A stretch of 64,000 bases of DNA from Kiritimatiellales bacterium (GCA_003246265.1 QKAU01000042.1:1-64000), one strand, 5' to 3'. Shown: positions 27,324 to 37,139, counted from the first letter of the stretch. Numbers and translations: made by a program. The notes: generated by a model from the letters alone, not told the origin.

Positions 27324-28730
27324 CTACTCCGCCGGCGGCTCCGGTGAACGGGCGCGGGCATTGAGCCCGTCGACGAGGATGCCCAGCTTGATTTCGGTAC
27401 GTTGCTTCTCGAACCGGAAGCCCTTGCCCTCGCATGCGCCGCACTGGATCGTAAACCGGCCCTTGCCCTCGCATTCCAAGCATTTTCCGCTCCCCTTGCA
27501 GGTCGTGCAGTGGAGCTCCTGGTTCTTGAACTCCGACGGCCGCGTGCCGCTGCCGCCGCATCGCGCGCACTTCCCGCTTCCCTTGCAGTCGCGGCAGTCC
27601 CGCGTGGCCCATCCCGTACCGTCGCAGGCGGCGCACGGCTTGAGGTAGTCTTCCAGCACGATCAATTCCTGCTCGGGATCGATGGCCTTGATCAGGCTGT
27701 CGAACCGCTTCGCCCCCTCCCCGTTGCCCTTGAGCAGCGCGTGCATCAGGCACGCGGCGAGGATCTCCAGGTCCTTGTCGCCGGCATAGTCGGCCGACCG
27801 GTAGAAGTCCAGCGCCGCCGGCGACAATCCCGGCAGGCCTGCCAGTGCGGAGCCAACGCCCGCCTCCGGATCGGACGGCAAGGGGGGGACGGCGGCCCCT
27901 GCGGCGGCCTGCGCCGTGCGGACCAGGCCAATGCGCAGGGCCTCGCACATCGGCCGGTCGAGCAGCTTGCCCCGCCCGCCGCATGCCCGGCAGCGGGACT
28001 TGATCGAACCCTCCCCGCCGCAATCGGCACATTTGCCGGTGCCCTTGCAGGTCGTGCAGTAGGTCGTCGCCGAACCCATGCCCGTATCGCGTTGGCCGTC
28101 GCCCCCGCACCGAGGACATTTGCCCGAGCCGGCGCAGGTGCGGCAATCGGCCGCGATCGTCCCTTCGCCCGCACAGGCCTTGCAGGGGGTGAAGAGGGCT
28201 TCGACGTCGAGCGGATCGAAATCCTTGCCCAGCTCCTCCCCGATCAGCATGAGGCGCTTGGCCTCGGCCTGGTTGTCGGCCAGGAGGTCGTGCGCCAGGG
28301 CCAGATCCAGCAGGGTATGGACCGCCGCCTCCGGGGCATCGGCACCGAGCAGGTAGGCCATCCCTGCCTCGTCTAGACCGGGCACCCGCTCCAGCGTGGC
28401 CCTGAGGCCGAAGCGGTCGTTGAGCTCGACCGGCGTCGCCGGCGGGACTTCGGGCAATGCGGCCCCGCCCGCTTCGGGGGTGCCCAGGTACGCGGCCTTC
28501 CAGGCGTCGGGCAGGGTCTTGTAGTTGAGGAAGTACTGGCCCCCGTCGTGGACGATCATCAACCCCTCCGAGCTGCGGCGCCACACGAAGGCGTTCCTTA
28601 GCACCGTCCCGTCCGGCAACGTGAACTCCGCCACCGGCGCCTCCGTCAGCACCACGACTTCGGCGGGCACGGATTGAAGTGGTGCCCACGAGAGAATACC
28701 CAGCATAACCAGCAAGAAGATACGGCGCAT
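27324..28730 (-). CDS. Secreted protein with twelve DnaJ-type zinc knuckles
   Basis: A 468-residue exported protein. A signal peptide (MRRIFLLVMLGILSWAPLQS) precedes an SHD1-like segment (VAEFTLPDGTVLRNAFVWRR). There are two clusters of six CxxCxGxG motifs each. The first (~200-270) includes CKACAGEG, CPRCGGDG and CADCGGEG; the second (~385-445) includes CAACDGTG, CARCGGSG and CGACEGKG. DnaJ has only four such motifs and a J domain; none is present here. It may bind unfolded exported proteins or metal; the function is not known. The frame extends past the true start into the upstream spacer. Confidence 0.8.
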   Translation of the reverse strand: MRRIFLLVMLGILSWAPLQSVPAEVVVLTEAPVAEFTLPDGTVLRNAFVWRRSSEGLMIVHDGGQYFLNYKTLPDAWKAAYLGTPEAGGAALPEVPPATPVELNDRFGLRATLERVPGLDEAGMAYLLGADAPEAAVHTLLDLALAHDLLADNQAEAKRLMLIGEELGKDFDPLDVEALFTPCKACAGEGTIAADCRTCAGSGKCPRCGGDGQRDTGMGSATTYCTTCKGTGKCADCGGEGSIKSRCRACGGRGKLLDRPMCEALRIGLVRTAQAAAGAAVPPLPSDPEAGVGSALAGLPGLSPAALDFYRSADYAGDKDLEILAACLMHALLKGNGEGAKRFDSLIKAIDPEQELIVLEDYLKPCAACDGTGWATRDCRDCKGSGKCARCGGSGTRPSEFKNQELHCTTCKGSGKCLECEGKGRFTIQCGACEGKGFRFEKQRTEIKLGILVDGLNARARSPEPPAE

Positions 28731-28844
28731 GATCCTAGCCTCTAATAGGGATTGAACGTATAGCTCCCTATGTACAAGATGAGAACCTGCAAGTCCAAAC
28801 CTAACATCGAGCAGCACCAGCACGGAGCCACCAGGGGGCACTCC

Positions 28845-31583
28845 ATGGCAAGAAATGCATTATGTCCACTACTGCTGGCCGCGGCAGCGGCTTTGGCGGA
28901 ACCGGTTCCCACGCTTGAACTGAATGTGGACATCCACCAATGGACCGCAACCTACCCGGAGACGAACGACTTCACCCGGGCCGCGACCGCCCTGGGGATC
29001 TCCAATGTGGCCCTGAAAGCCTACGCGGATGGCAGCAACCTTTTCGCCATCGCCTGTATCGAGACGACGCTGGCGGATGCGCAGGCCACGTGGCTCGAGC
29101 AGACCAATGACGTGCAACTCGCACCGCTCGCGAACGGTGATTTCGGGTGGGATCCGAAAAGCACGAAGAAATCCATGATTCCAACCATTGATTCATCGAG
29201 TCTGAACATCCGGTTTTCCGGAAACCGGATCCTGTTTGCCCCGCCACGATACATGGAGATGGCCCTGGCCCATGGTCAGGAAGAAAGGCGATCGCCCATG
29301 CTCTCAGGCATGCTTGACGCTTCGCCCATGGCAACCCCTTTGCTTGCCCTGCTGGACCGGTTTGCATCGTCGCAAACCAACCAAATCTCCCTGGCCACCA
29401 TTTCCGCCATGGTCCGGACGGCCAGGGGGGCCGTGGCTTCGATCCGGCACTACCCTTCCATTGCGATCGAAATCGATGCATCGGAAGAGGGCGTACGGAA
29501 CATGGATCTATCCCTTTCCTTCGATTCCTCCGAAACGGCTCTGGTGCTCCAGGCGTTCCTTGCGACGGCCTCCAGGGCATGGATGAATCCGTCGATAAAC
29601 GACCGACAGGTCAAGCTGCTCGGGCTATTGGACAACGCCGCCTTCCAGTCGATGGAACGGGATGGTGGCTCCCTGCACTTCAACTATCGATGGGCCGCCG
29701 CAGACGACAAGAAGATGATGGGCCAGGTTGCCGCTGCGATCGTTGGAAGCCTTCCGTTCCTTCCACGCGACGGCGAGTTTCCAGCCAACGGCACCCAGAC
29801 CATCGATCCACCGGTTCTGCTGCGGGAGGCAGCCATCAACAACGAAGGAATCGCGGAAGCCATTCGCGGCGCAACCTTCCTGGACCACCAATGGGACGCC
29901 AACATCAATCTGGCCATCGACTATCTGGATCTTCCCAACGTCGACCTCGTCGAAGGCACGATTTCATCGGTCCAGCTCCTCGCAGCCGACGGAACCGACA
30001 TTGCGAAGAAACCGCGTTCCGGCGGGTTTTCCTACGACAATAGGCAAAGGAGGGCAACCATCACGCTCAACAAGGATGAGCGGAACCAGGATGCCGCAAC
30101 CGCCTCGTTCATCCTCGACCTCGCCATCCCCGACGGCGTCCAACTTTTCACCCTTTCGGAAGAGCAACGCTTCATCGACTCCGGCGACGGCGGAATCTGC
30201 CTCGTTGCACTGAGCAATTCAGTGGTCACCTTGCGTTCCAAGGGGATATCGTTGCGCGACGCCAAGGTATATGCCCGGAATCGCGAAGGCGAATACCTGG
30301 CCAGCTCCGGCGCCCTCTGGTCCGATTCGTCCTACAGGGGCGAGTTCAACGGCCTTCCCGCATCGGTGGTGGTCGCCATTCCCACCAGCTGCCAGGACGT
30401 CGCGGTTTCCTTCACCAACATCGTGGTTGGAAACGGACCGCTGGAGATGCCGCAAGAGCCCACCTCCGGCATCCCTGCGCGCTACACCTGCGCTCCCACC
30501 AAGTCCTATACCGATCCGGATCTTGACGAATGGGCCACACGTTCTATGACGCTGTCCACCAATGCCGGGTGGCGCAAGGACGAGTGCCAATTGCAGTTCC
30601 CCATGGAAGCCGGATGCGCAATCGACAACGTATCCATGAAGAGCTATCTGGCCGGAGGCGACACCTTTGCCTTCGAAGGGCGAAGCAGTGGCTACTCCTA
30701 CAGCGATACATCGATCAACTGGTCCATCCCGCAAACCGGCCCGCTGCGGGCTGCGGCGGCCTTGTTCGGCCAGATGTCGGCCACGCTCTGGTCGGGTATC
30801 GGTTGCTACGAGACCGAACTTTCAACCAACTTTACGCCATTTGTTGAGGGCTTTGAGCTCCCGGCGGCGGCCGCCGAACAAAACGTGGTATGGGTCCGAA
30901 CCGGTCCGGACGGACATGTCCTCGAGGTCCGTGCCACCGATTCGACCGGAAGGCGGCTGAAACCAAGCAATCGCCAATCCTCCCGCAATGCCCAGCGGGG
31001 ATACCACTTCTGGGGCCAACCCGCCAAGGCGACCATCGTTTACGCATCGACGAACGCCACCCTGGACATACCCTTCGGAATCGCCCTGAAGGAGGGTGGC
31101 ATGGATGCCGTTCCCAAGGCGAGGACACAAGTGGAATCCTTCGAGGCATTCATCGCCGAAATCCGCGGGATCGAGGAAATGAGCAGGCAGTTCGGCGACC
31201 TCCTTTCCGCCAGCCATTACGCAAGCAACCCGCAGAACGAACCTGTCGCAAGAATCCCGCTGGAGGTGGCCCATGCCGACCCGGAGGGGGCTTCCGTTTT
31301 CGGCTACGAAGCCACGCCCTACAAGGGATACCTTTTCCGCCGTGTGCCAACCACGCGGACCGGTCGGCCGGATCTCTCCAGTCATGCATGGGCGGGAGGA
31401 TCATTCGACTCCTGCGGCTATGCCACAAGCTTCCTGCTTGCCGTGCCGATCAGCAGCGAGCGTCCCACCATCCTATGCCAGTGGGACGATGTCTATGTCC
31501 ATTATGGGACATGCCCGGACCCGGAGGCCATCGACACGAGCACCTGGAAAATGAGGGAAGACGGCTGGATCGAGATCTGGTAG
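28845..31583 (+). CDS. Large secreted protein of unknown function
   Basis: A 912-residue exported protein with a short signal peptide (MARNALCPLLLAAAAALAEP). No catalytic motif or sorting signal is seen. The text is rich in polar residues, with two or more related stretches of the form LQLFxL and Cys pairs that could form disulfides (ARYTCAPTKSY, KDECQLQF, GIGCYETEL). AGGGGG is six bases before ATG; an upstream in-frame ATG (28770) would give a non-hydrophobic N-terminus. It ends 13 bases before topB. The role is unknown. Confidence 0.75.
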   Translation: MARNALCPLLLAAAAALAEPVPTLELNVDIHQWTATYPETNDFTRAATALGISNVALKAYADGSNLFAIACIETTLADAQATWLEQTNDVQLAPLANGDFGWDPKSTKKSMIPTIDSSSLNIRFSGNRILFAPPRYMEMALAHGQEERRSPMLSGMLDASPMATPLLALLDRFASSQTNQISLATISAMVRTARGAVASIRHYPSIAIEIDASEEGVRNMDLSLSFDSSETALVLQAFLATASRAWMNPSINDRQVKLLGLLDNAAFQSMERDGGSLHFNYRWAAADDKKMMGQVAAAIVGSLPFLPRDGEFPANGTQTIDPPVLLREAAINNEGIAEAIRGATFLDHQWDANINLAIDYLDLPNVDLVEGTISSVQLLAADGTDIAKKPRSGGFSYDNRQRRATITLNKDERNQDAATASFILDLAIPDGVQLFTLSEEQRFIDSGDGGICLVALSNSVVTLRSKGISLRDAKVYARNREGEYLASSGALWSDSSYRGEFNGLPASVVVAIPTSCQDVAVSFTNIVVGNGPLEMPQEPTSGIPARYTCAPTKSYTDPDLDEWATRSMTLSTNAGWRKDECQLQFPMEAGCAIDNVSMKSYLAGGDTFAFEGRSSGYSYSDTSINWSIPQTGPLRAAAALFGQMSATLWSGIGCYETELSTNFTPFVEGFELPAAAAEQNVVWVRTGPDGHVLEVRATDSTGRRLKPSNRQSSRNAQRGYHFWGQPAKATIVYASTNATLDIPFGIALKEGGMDAVPKARTQVESFEAFIAEIRGIEEMSRQFGDLLSASHYASNPQNEPVARIPLEVAHADPEGASVFGYEATPYKGYLFRRVPTTRTGRPDLSSHAWAGGSFDSCGYATSFLLAVPISSERPTILCQWDDVYVHYGTCPDPEAIDTSTWKMREDGWIEIW

Positions 31584-31596
31584 TACAAACCTGCCC

Positions 31597-33735
31597 ATGA
31601 AAGTCGTCATCACAGAAAAGCCCTCCGTCGCGCGCGACATCGCCGCGGTGCTGAAGATCACGGGCAAGAAGAAGGGCTACATCGAGGGGCGCGGTTGCGC
31701 GATCACCTGGGCCTTCGGGCACCTGGCGACCCTCCTGGAGCCGGGCGAATACGATCCGGCCCTGCTCAAGTGGCGGCTGGACACGCTCCCCTTCATCCCC
31801 GGCGAATTCCGGCTCAAGCTGATCGACGATCCCGGCGTGGCCGAACAGTTCGATACCATCCGGCAGCTCTGCACCGGGGCCGAAGAGATCGTCTGCGCCA
31901 CCGACGCCGGCCGGGAGGGCGAGCTGATCTTCCGCCAGATCGTCCAGCTGGCCGGATGCGAGGACAAGCCGTTCCGCCGGCTGTGGCTCAGCTCCCTCAC
32001 CCCCGATGCCATCCAGGAGGCGTTCGGCAGCCTGCGCGACGGCCATGACTACGATGCGCTCTACGCCGCCGCGCGCTGCCGTTCCGAGGCGGACTGGATC
32101 GTGGGGCTCAATGCCACACGCTTCTTCAGCGTCCGCTTCGGGCGCATCGGCGGCGGCGAGGACCGCGTGCTGTGGAGTGTCGGCCGGGTGCAGACGCCGG
32201 TCCTCGCCATGATCGTCCAGCGCGACGACGAGATCCTCCGTTTCCGCCCCCAGCCCTTCTGGGAGCTGGCCACGAAGTACCGCGAGGTTGTCTTCAAACA
32301 TACCGGCGACCGTTTCGACCAGCCGGGGAAGGCGCAGGCGCTGCTGGAAAGGATTACGGGCCAGCCCTTCGAAATCATGGGGGTGGCCGGCAAGCAGAAG
32401 AAGGAACAGCCCCCGCAGCTCTTCGACCTCACCACGCTCCAGCGCGAGGTCAACAAAAGCCACGGCCTCTCCGCCGCCGACACCCTGGCCGCCACCCAGG
32501 ACCTCTACGAGTCGAAGCTGGTCACCTACCCGCGGACCGATTCGCGCTACCTTGGCTCCGACATGAAGCCGCGCGTCGCGAAGATCCTTGAAAACCTCAA
32601 GGCGATCCGCGCCGGGCAGATCGAGCCGCTCAACCTCGCCAGGCTCCCCTTCACCAAGCGGGTCGTCGACGACAAGAAGGTGACCGACCACCACGCCATC
32701 ATCCCCACCGGCATGCTGCCGAAATCGCTGGGCACCCACGAACAGATCGTCTACGACGCCATCGCCACCCAGTTCATAGCCGCCTTCTATCCCGAATGCC
32801 TCAAGATGCTCACCACGGTCGACGGCGAGAGCGCAGGAGTCCGCTTCCAGGCCAAGGGGACCCAGGTCCTTGAAGCCGGGTGGACCGCGCTCTTCCAAAA
32901 AAAGGGAAGGCCGAAACAGGAGGCCGACGAGGAGGACGAGGAGGAGCAGGTGCTGCCGGAATTCGCGAAAGGGGAAAGCGGTCCCCACGAGCCGGCCCTG
33001 CGCGAGGGCAGGACCAAGCCGCCCAAGCACTTTACCGAAAACTCCCTGCTCGGCGCCATGGAGGCCGCCGGCAAGTGGGTCGACGACGACGCGCTGCGCG
33101 AAGCCCTCAAGGAGCGCGGCATCGGCACGCCCGCCACCCGCGCCGCCATCATCGAAACCCTGCTTCGCCGGCATTATATCCGCCGGGAGAAGAAGCAGAT
33201 CCTTGCCACCGACATGGGCCGCTGCCTCGTGGCCCTGATCCACGACCCGCTGCTGAAATCGCCCGAAATGACCGGCGAGTGGGAGGAGCAGCTCAAGCGG
33301 ATCGAGCGGGGCGAAACCGAAGCCGCCGGCTTCATGGAGGGCATCGGCACCTACACCCGCCGCCTGATCGAAAGCGGCACGACCGCGCAGCTCGACACCG
33401 CCCGCATAGGCGACTGCCCCCTCTGCGGCAAGGAGGTCATCAAGGGCCGCAGCGCCTACGGGTGTTCCGGATGGAAGGAGGGGTGTCTCTTTGTGCTCGA
33501 ACCGGAATACAACGGCCTTCCGCTGACCCCCAACCAGGTCCAGGTGCTCCTGCAGATGCACTTCCTGCCCTATCCCGTCCGCATTGGCGGGCAGTCCCGC
33601 CTGCTCCTGTTCAGCAAGCAGGGCTTCCTGGTGGACGTAGACCTGCCCTCCGCCGACCGGCAGAAAAAGGGTGCCGACGCACGGGCCAGGCCCGTCTCGA
33701 AACCCCGTCCCCGGCAGGGCCGGGATTCTGCCTAG
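31597..33735 (+). CDS. topB: DNA topoisomerase III (type IA)
   Basis: A 712-residue type IA topoisomerase. The Toprim domain has TEKPSVARDIA and the acidic ATDAGREGELIF. The catalytic Tyr is residue 311 in LVTYPRTDSRYL. GIGTPATRAAIIETL and KKVTDHHAIIPTG follow. A C-terminal CPLCGK ... YGCSGWKEGC zinc-like pair replaces the longer zinc region of TopA. It relaxes negative supercoils and decatenates DNA. The last four bases (CTAG) also hold the stop of the convergent NUDIX gene. Confidence 0.94.
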   Translation: MKVVITEKPSVARDIAAVLKITGKKKGYIEGRGCAITWAFGHLATLLEPGEYDPALLKWRLDTLPFIPGEFRLKLIDDPGVAEQFDTIRQLCTGAEEIVCATDAGREGELIFRQIVQLAGCEDKPFRRLWLSSLTPDAIQEAFGSLRDGHDYDALYAAARCRSEADWIVGLNATRFFSVRFGRIGGGEDRVLWSVGRVQTPVLAMIVQRDDEILRFRPQPFWELATKYREVVFKHTGDRFDQPGKAQALLERITGQPFEIMGVAGKQKKEQPPQLFDLTTLQREVNKSHGLSAADTLAATQDLYESKLVTYPRTDSRYLGSDMKPRVAKILENLKAIRAGQIEPLNLARLPFTKRVVDDKKVTDHHAIIPTGMLPKSLGTHEQIVYDAIATQFIAAFYPECLKMLTTVDGESAGVRFQAKGTQVLEAGWTALFQKKGRPKQEADEEDEEEQVLPEFAKGESGPHEPALREGRTKPPKHFTENSLLGAMEAAGKWVDDDALREALKERGIGTPATRAAIIETLLRRHYIRREKKQILATDMGRCLVALIHDPLLKSPEMTGEWEEQLKRIERGETEAAGFMEGIGTYTRRLIESGTTAQLDTARIGDCPLCGKEVIKGRSAYGCSGWKEGCLFVLEPEYNGLPLTPNQVQVLLQMHFLPYPVRIGGQSRLLLFSKQGFLVDVDLPSADRQKKGADARARPVSKPRPRQGRDSA

Positions 33736-34262
33736 CCGCCCTTCTTCGCCTTGTAGAGCATCCAGGCGGCGAGGGTCTTGGCGTCGTCGATCCGGTTGGA
33801 ACGGATCATCCCTTCGAACTCGTCCCCGGAAAGGATGACGGTCTCGATGCGCTCGTCGTCGTCGAACGACGTTGCCCCGCGTCCGGCCACTTCGGCGTAA
33901 TAGACATCGATGCGCTCGGTGCAGTAGCCGACACTGGGAAAGATGGGGCCCAGCAGCTCGACCGTTTCCGCAAGGCAGCCCGTCTCCTCGCGCAGCTCCC
34001 GGATGGCGGTGGAGGCCTCGTCCTCCTCGGGGTCGCAGTTGCCGGCCACCACCTCGAAGCAGATCCGCTCCATCGCCTTGCGAAACTGGCGGATGAAGAC
34101 GAACCGGCCGTCGGGCAGCCGGGGGATGATGGCCACGGCCACGCCATGCCTGACGATCTCGCGGACGGAGCGCTTGCCGTTCTCCAGCTCCACCTGCAGC
34201 ACCTCCACGTCGAGGATGCGCCCCTCGTAGACCGTCTGGCTTGCAATCGTCTTCTCGTACAT
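33732..34262 (-). CDS. NUDIX hydrolase, ADP-ribose pyrophosphatase-like
   Basis: A 176-residue NUDIX protein. The full Nudix box GX5EX7REUXEEXGU is present (starts GNCDPEE, ends RELREETGCL). Upstream DGRFVFIRQFRKAMERICFEVVAGN is the pattern of the ADP-ribose pyrophosphatase (NudF) subgroup, in which an E in the loop and a Gln/Arg pair bind ADP-ribose. It probably cleaves ADP-ribose or a related sugar nucleotide. It shares CTAG at its stop with topB and is divergent from dgt. Confidence 0.9.
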   Translation of the reverse strand: MYEKTIASQTVYEGRILDVEVLQVELENGKRSVREIVRHGVAVAIIPRLPDGRFVFIRQFRKAMERICFEVVAGNCDPEEDEASTAIRELREETGCLAETVELLGPIFPSVGYCTERIDVYYAEVAGRGATSFDDDERIETVILSGDEFEGMIRSNRIDDAKTLAAWMLYKAKKGG

Positions 34263-34315
34263 TCGAACGGCTCCGGTTTGAATTCAGGATCGGCCTGCCT
34301 TATAGTCCATCGCCT

Positions 34316-35461
34316 ATGGAGCACGCGAGAAAAGATTGGGAAGCGGCCGAGGAGGCGCACCTGGCCGCCTACGCCTCGAAAAGCGGGGAGAGCCTCGGGC
34401 GCCGCCACCCCGAACCGCCCCACCCCCTCCGCTCCTGCTTTGCCCGCGACCGCGACCGCATCTTCCATAGCCGCTGCTTCCGGCGGCTGGAGTACAAGAC
34501 GCAGGTCTTCGTCAACGGCACCGCCGACCACTACCGCACGCGCCTGACCCATACCATGGAGATGTCGGCTGTCGGCCGCACCCTCGCGCGGATCCTCCGC
34601 GCCAACGAGGACCTCACCGAATGCATCTGCCTGGCCCACGACATCGGCCACAGCCCCTTCGGGCATGTCGGCGAGGCGGTGCTCGACGAACTGATGAAGG
34701 AGCACGGCGGGTTCGACCACAACCTGCAGAGCCTGCGCTGCGTCGAAATCGTCGAGTCGCCCTACCCCGGATTCCAGGGCCTGAACCTCGGCTGGGAGGT
34801 TCGCGCCGGACTGCTCAAGCACGAGGCGCACGCCGATGGCGCGCAGCTCGACGGCCACCCCATCGGCCCCTTCCAGTCCATCGAGGGCCAGATCGCCGAC
34901 ATCGCCGACGACATGACCTACCATGCGCACGACGTCGACGACGGCCTCGAGGCGGGCATCGTGACGGTCCGGCAGCTGGAAACCACCGAATTCTGGCGCC
35001 GGGCGGCCGCAGTCACGCGGGAACGCTACGCCAACCTGAGCGAGTTCCAGTTCATGCGCGCCACCATCCGCTACCTGCTGGAAATGCAGGTGATCGACGT
35101 CGCCCGCCATGCCTTCGCCGCCTTGGCGGAGTACCAGCCCTCCACCGTCCGCGAGGTGATGGCCGCACCGGGCCGCATCGTCGATTTCGGCGACGAGATG
35201 AAGGCGATCCTGGGCGAATTCAGCCAGTTCATGTTCGACAACCTCTATTTCCACCACGGGGTGGCCGGTGCCACGCGCGAATCGGTGGCGATGATGCGCA
35301 AGCTCTTCCTCCACTACCTCGGGCACCCCGAAACCATGGGGCGCAAAGCCCGCGAGCGGCTGGACCGGGAAGGCCTGTGGCGCACCGTCTGCGACTACGT
35401 GGCCGGCTGCACCGACCGCTACGCCATCGAGGAGTACCAACGCTTCGGCCTCGGCACATGA
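34316..35461 (+). CDS. dgt: dGTP triphosphohydrolase-like HD protein
   Basis: A 381-residue HD-domain enzyme. The metal-binding His and Asp are visible in RLTHTMEMSAVGR, CLAHDIGHSPFGHVGE and the distal DDMTYHAHDVDDGL. RCFRRLEYKTQVF is the dNTPase-family substrate block. It hydrolyses dNTPs to nucleoside and triphosphate; the preferred dNTP cannot be read, so the dgt label is for the family. ATG 34316 lies 54 bases from the divergent NUDIX start. No clear ribosome site is seen, and the open frame extends slightly upstream. Confidence 0.88.
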   Translation: MEHARKDWEAAEEAHLAAYASKSGESLGRRHPEPPHPLRSCFARDRDRIFHSRCFRRLEYKTQVFVNGTADHYRTRLTHTMEMSAVGRTLARILRANEDLTECICLAHDIGHSPFGHVGEAVLDELMKEHGGFDHNLQSLRCVEIVESPYPGFQGLNLGWEVRAGLLKHEAHADGAQLDGHPIGPFQSIEGQIADIADDMTYHAHDVDDGLEAGIVTVRQLETTEFWRRAAAVTRERYANLSEFQFMRATIRYLLEMQVIDVARHAFAALAEYQPSTVREVMAAPGRIVDFGDEMKAILGEFSQFMFDNLYFHHGVAGATRESVAMMRKLFLHYLGHPETMGRKARERLDREGLWRTVCDYVAGCTDRYAIEEYQRFGLGT

Positions 35462-35534
35462 TCTCGAATGGGCGGGAAGAACCACGAAGTACTCGCTGTG
35501 GGTCGGGTGCCTTCCGCCCGGTAAGAGGCTCGTG

Positions 35535-35750
35535 ATGGAGGCGGTCAATTTGGAGCCATATCTCCCGGACAAGATATTCCTGACCCAGCACGAGACCGCC
35601 CATGTTCTTTCGATGTCACGGCAAACGGTCCACAATCTGGTCAAACAGGGTATTTTGCACCCCGTGGACATCAATGGCCAAGGATTACTCCGCTACAGCG
35701 TGGAGGAACTAAAGAGCCTCGGCCCGCCGAAAAAACCACTATACGACTGA
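35535..35750 (+). CDS. Small HTH (excisionase/MerR-like) DNA-binding protein
   Basis: A 71-residue protein with FLTQHETAHVLSMSRQTVHNLVKQGIL, the HTH_17/excisionase-type winged helix, and a short tail ending LGPPKKPLYD. AGAGG is six bases before ATG; a GTG three bases earlier is also possible. It could be a phage-type excisionase or a small regulator. It lies 200 bases from tRNA-Phe, a frequent integration site, but no integrase is next to it. Confidence 0.7.
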   Translation: MEAVNLEPYLPDKIFLTQHETAHVLSMSRQTVHNLVKQGILHPVDINGQGLLRYSVEELKSLGPPKKPLYD

Positions 35751-35910
35751 ACCTCATGATCAGCAGGTAGGGCCGACGAAAATTGACTCTTCACCCAAGA
35801 CAGGCGCAACCGCTTACTTTCGGGAATCTCGTTGCAGACTTGTTGCAAAGTTTTAGCACCCAAAACCGGCAAAACTCGCCTTTTTTGCAAAGTTGGGGCC
35901 CTTACCGATT

Positions 35911-35952
35911 TCCAAAATAAAAAACCTCTAACTCGTTGCGAATTAGAGGTTT
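35911..35952 (-). terminator. Rho-independent terminator of tRNA-Phe
   Basis: On the minus strand: AAACCTCTAA, an 11-base loop, TTAGAGGTTT, then TTTTATTTT. Confidence 0.88.
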
Positions 35953-35956
35953 AAAG

Positions 35957-36032
35957 TGGTGGCGAGACCCAGAGTCGAACTGGGGACACGCGGATTTTCA
36001 ATCCGCTGCTCTACCAACTGAGCTATCTCGCC
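35957..36032 (-). tRNA. tRNA-Phe (GAA)
   Basis: A 76-base minus-strand tRNA with encoded CCA. Acceptor GGCGAGA/TCTCGCC, anticodon loop TTGAAAA between GCGGA and TCCGC, T arm CCCAG-TTCGACT-CTGGG. Anticodon GAA reads Phe codons. Confidence 0.97.
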
Positions 36033-36048
36033 TTAAAAAGAAGAGCGG

Positions 36049-36076
36049 AGTATACGGATCGGCTCCGGTGCGTCAA
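36049..36076 (-). promoter_or_regulatory. Promoter of tRNA-Phe
   Basis: Minus strand TTGACG, 16-base spacer, TATACT, ending 17 bases before the tRNA. Good sigma-70 match. Confidence 0.75.
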
Positions 36077-36161
36077 CCGAATAGATGCCAAATTTCACCT
36101 TCATGCAACCCGCTCGACCCGAGGCTTGATCGGAGGCGCCAATCCGGCAGTATGGACCCGC

Positions 36162-37115
36162 ATGGACCAGGCAGATTTTGGGAAGATCCTCCGCAACTGG
36201 CACATCGACCCCGCCGATGCGCCTCGGTTGGACACGAGCCTTGCGGGCAGCCCCGACCGCGTGGTCTTCCGCAAGGCGATCACAGACCGGGAAGGACGGC
36301 GGTGGGTGCTCGAGGAGGTGGCCGAAAAGCGCTACGCCCGCAAGCTGGCCATCGCAGAAGCGCTCGAAGCCCTGGAGCGCGGCGGGCTGGAATTCATCCA
36401 TCCCTACGTGCGCAACTCGCTCGACCACTTCATCACCAACTATGCGGGGCACCTATTCATGCTCCGGCCGCTTGTCGATGGCATGCCCATCGACCGGGGC
36501 ACTTGGCTCGCGGAACCGTGGCGGGCCGACGCCATGGCCACCTTCCTGCTCAACCTGCGCCTTGCCTCGGAACGCACACCGATCGAATCCCCTGGCCCAG
36601 CCTTTTCGCCCGCCAGCTTCGTCGAGGAGCGGATGGCCGCCCTGAAGCGGAACGCCCCGGACATCGCCTCCAGCCTCGATCCGATCTACCGCCAGCTCAA
36701 GCGCACCCTGCCCACGGCGGCGAATAGGCAGGACATGGCTTTCTGCCACGGGGACTTCCATCCGCTCAACGTGGTCTGGGGCATGCAGTCGATGCGTTCC
36801 GTCATCGATTGGGAGTTTTGCGGCATCAAGCCCGAAGCCTACGACGCCGCGCTACTGGTCGGTTGCATCGGCTTCGAGGATCCCGACGCGCTGATCGGCC
36901 CTTTTTCCCTCCGGTTCATCCGACAACTGCGGAACAATGCCCCCTTTGCGGAGAGCACGTGGAGAAGTTTCTACGACCTGGTCGTGGCCATCCGCTTCGC
37001 ATGGCTTTCCGAGTGGATCCGCACCTGCGACGCGGAGGCGCGCGACCTTGAAATCCTCTACCTGAACCTGCTCGCGACCCAGAAGCGGTACGTGACCGAA
37101 CAGTGGAATTTATGA
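36162..37115 (+). CDS. Phosphotransferase-family (APH-like) protein
   Basis: A 317-residue protein with the aminoglycoside-phosphotransferase/choline-kinase fold: the catalytic loop AFCHGDFHPLNVVWG (HGD-x4-N) and the metal Asp in SVIDWEFCG. The N-terminal VLEEVAEKRYARK may hold the ATP-binding Lys. Such proteins phosphorylate small molecules (aminoglycosides, homoserine, sugars, choline); the substrate is unreadable. A TTG at 36126 gives an alternative start with 12 extra residues. It stands alone between two tRNA genes. Confidence 0.82.
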   Translation: MDQADFGKILRNWHIDPADAPRLDTSLAGSPDRVVFRKAITDREGRRWVLEEVAEKRYARKLAIAEALEALERGGLEFIHPYVRNSLDHFITNYAGHLFMLRPLVDGMPIDRGTWLAEPWRADAMATFLLNLRLASERTPIESPGPAFSPASFVEERMAALKRNAPDIASSLDPIYRQLKRTLPTAANRQDMAFCHGDFHPLNVVWGMQSMRSVIDWEFCGIKPEAYDAALLVGCIGFEDPDALIGPFSLRFIRQLRNNAPFAESTWRSFYDLVVAIRFAWLSEWIRTCDAEARDLEILYLNLLATQKRYVTEQWNL

Positions 37116-37139
37116 CCCGAAATTCGCGCCCATTACGTC

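Noticed and set aside
35751-35910. Possible gene or att site in the spacer before tRNA-Phe
   Set aside because: The only frame is short, lacks a ribosome site and domains, and no copy of the tRNA end was found.
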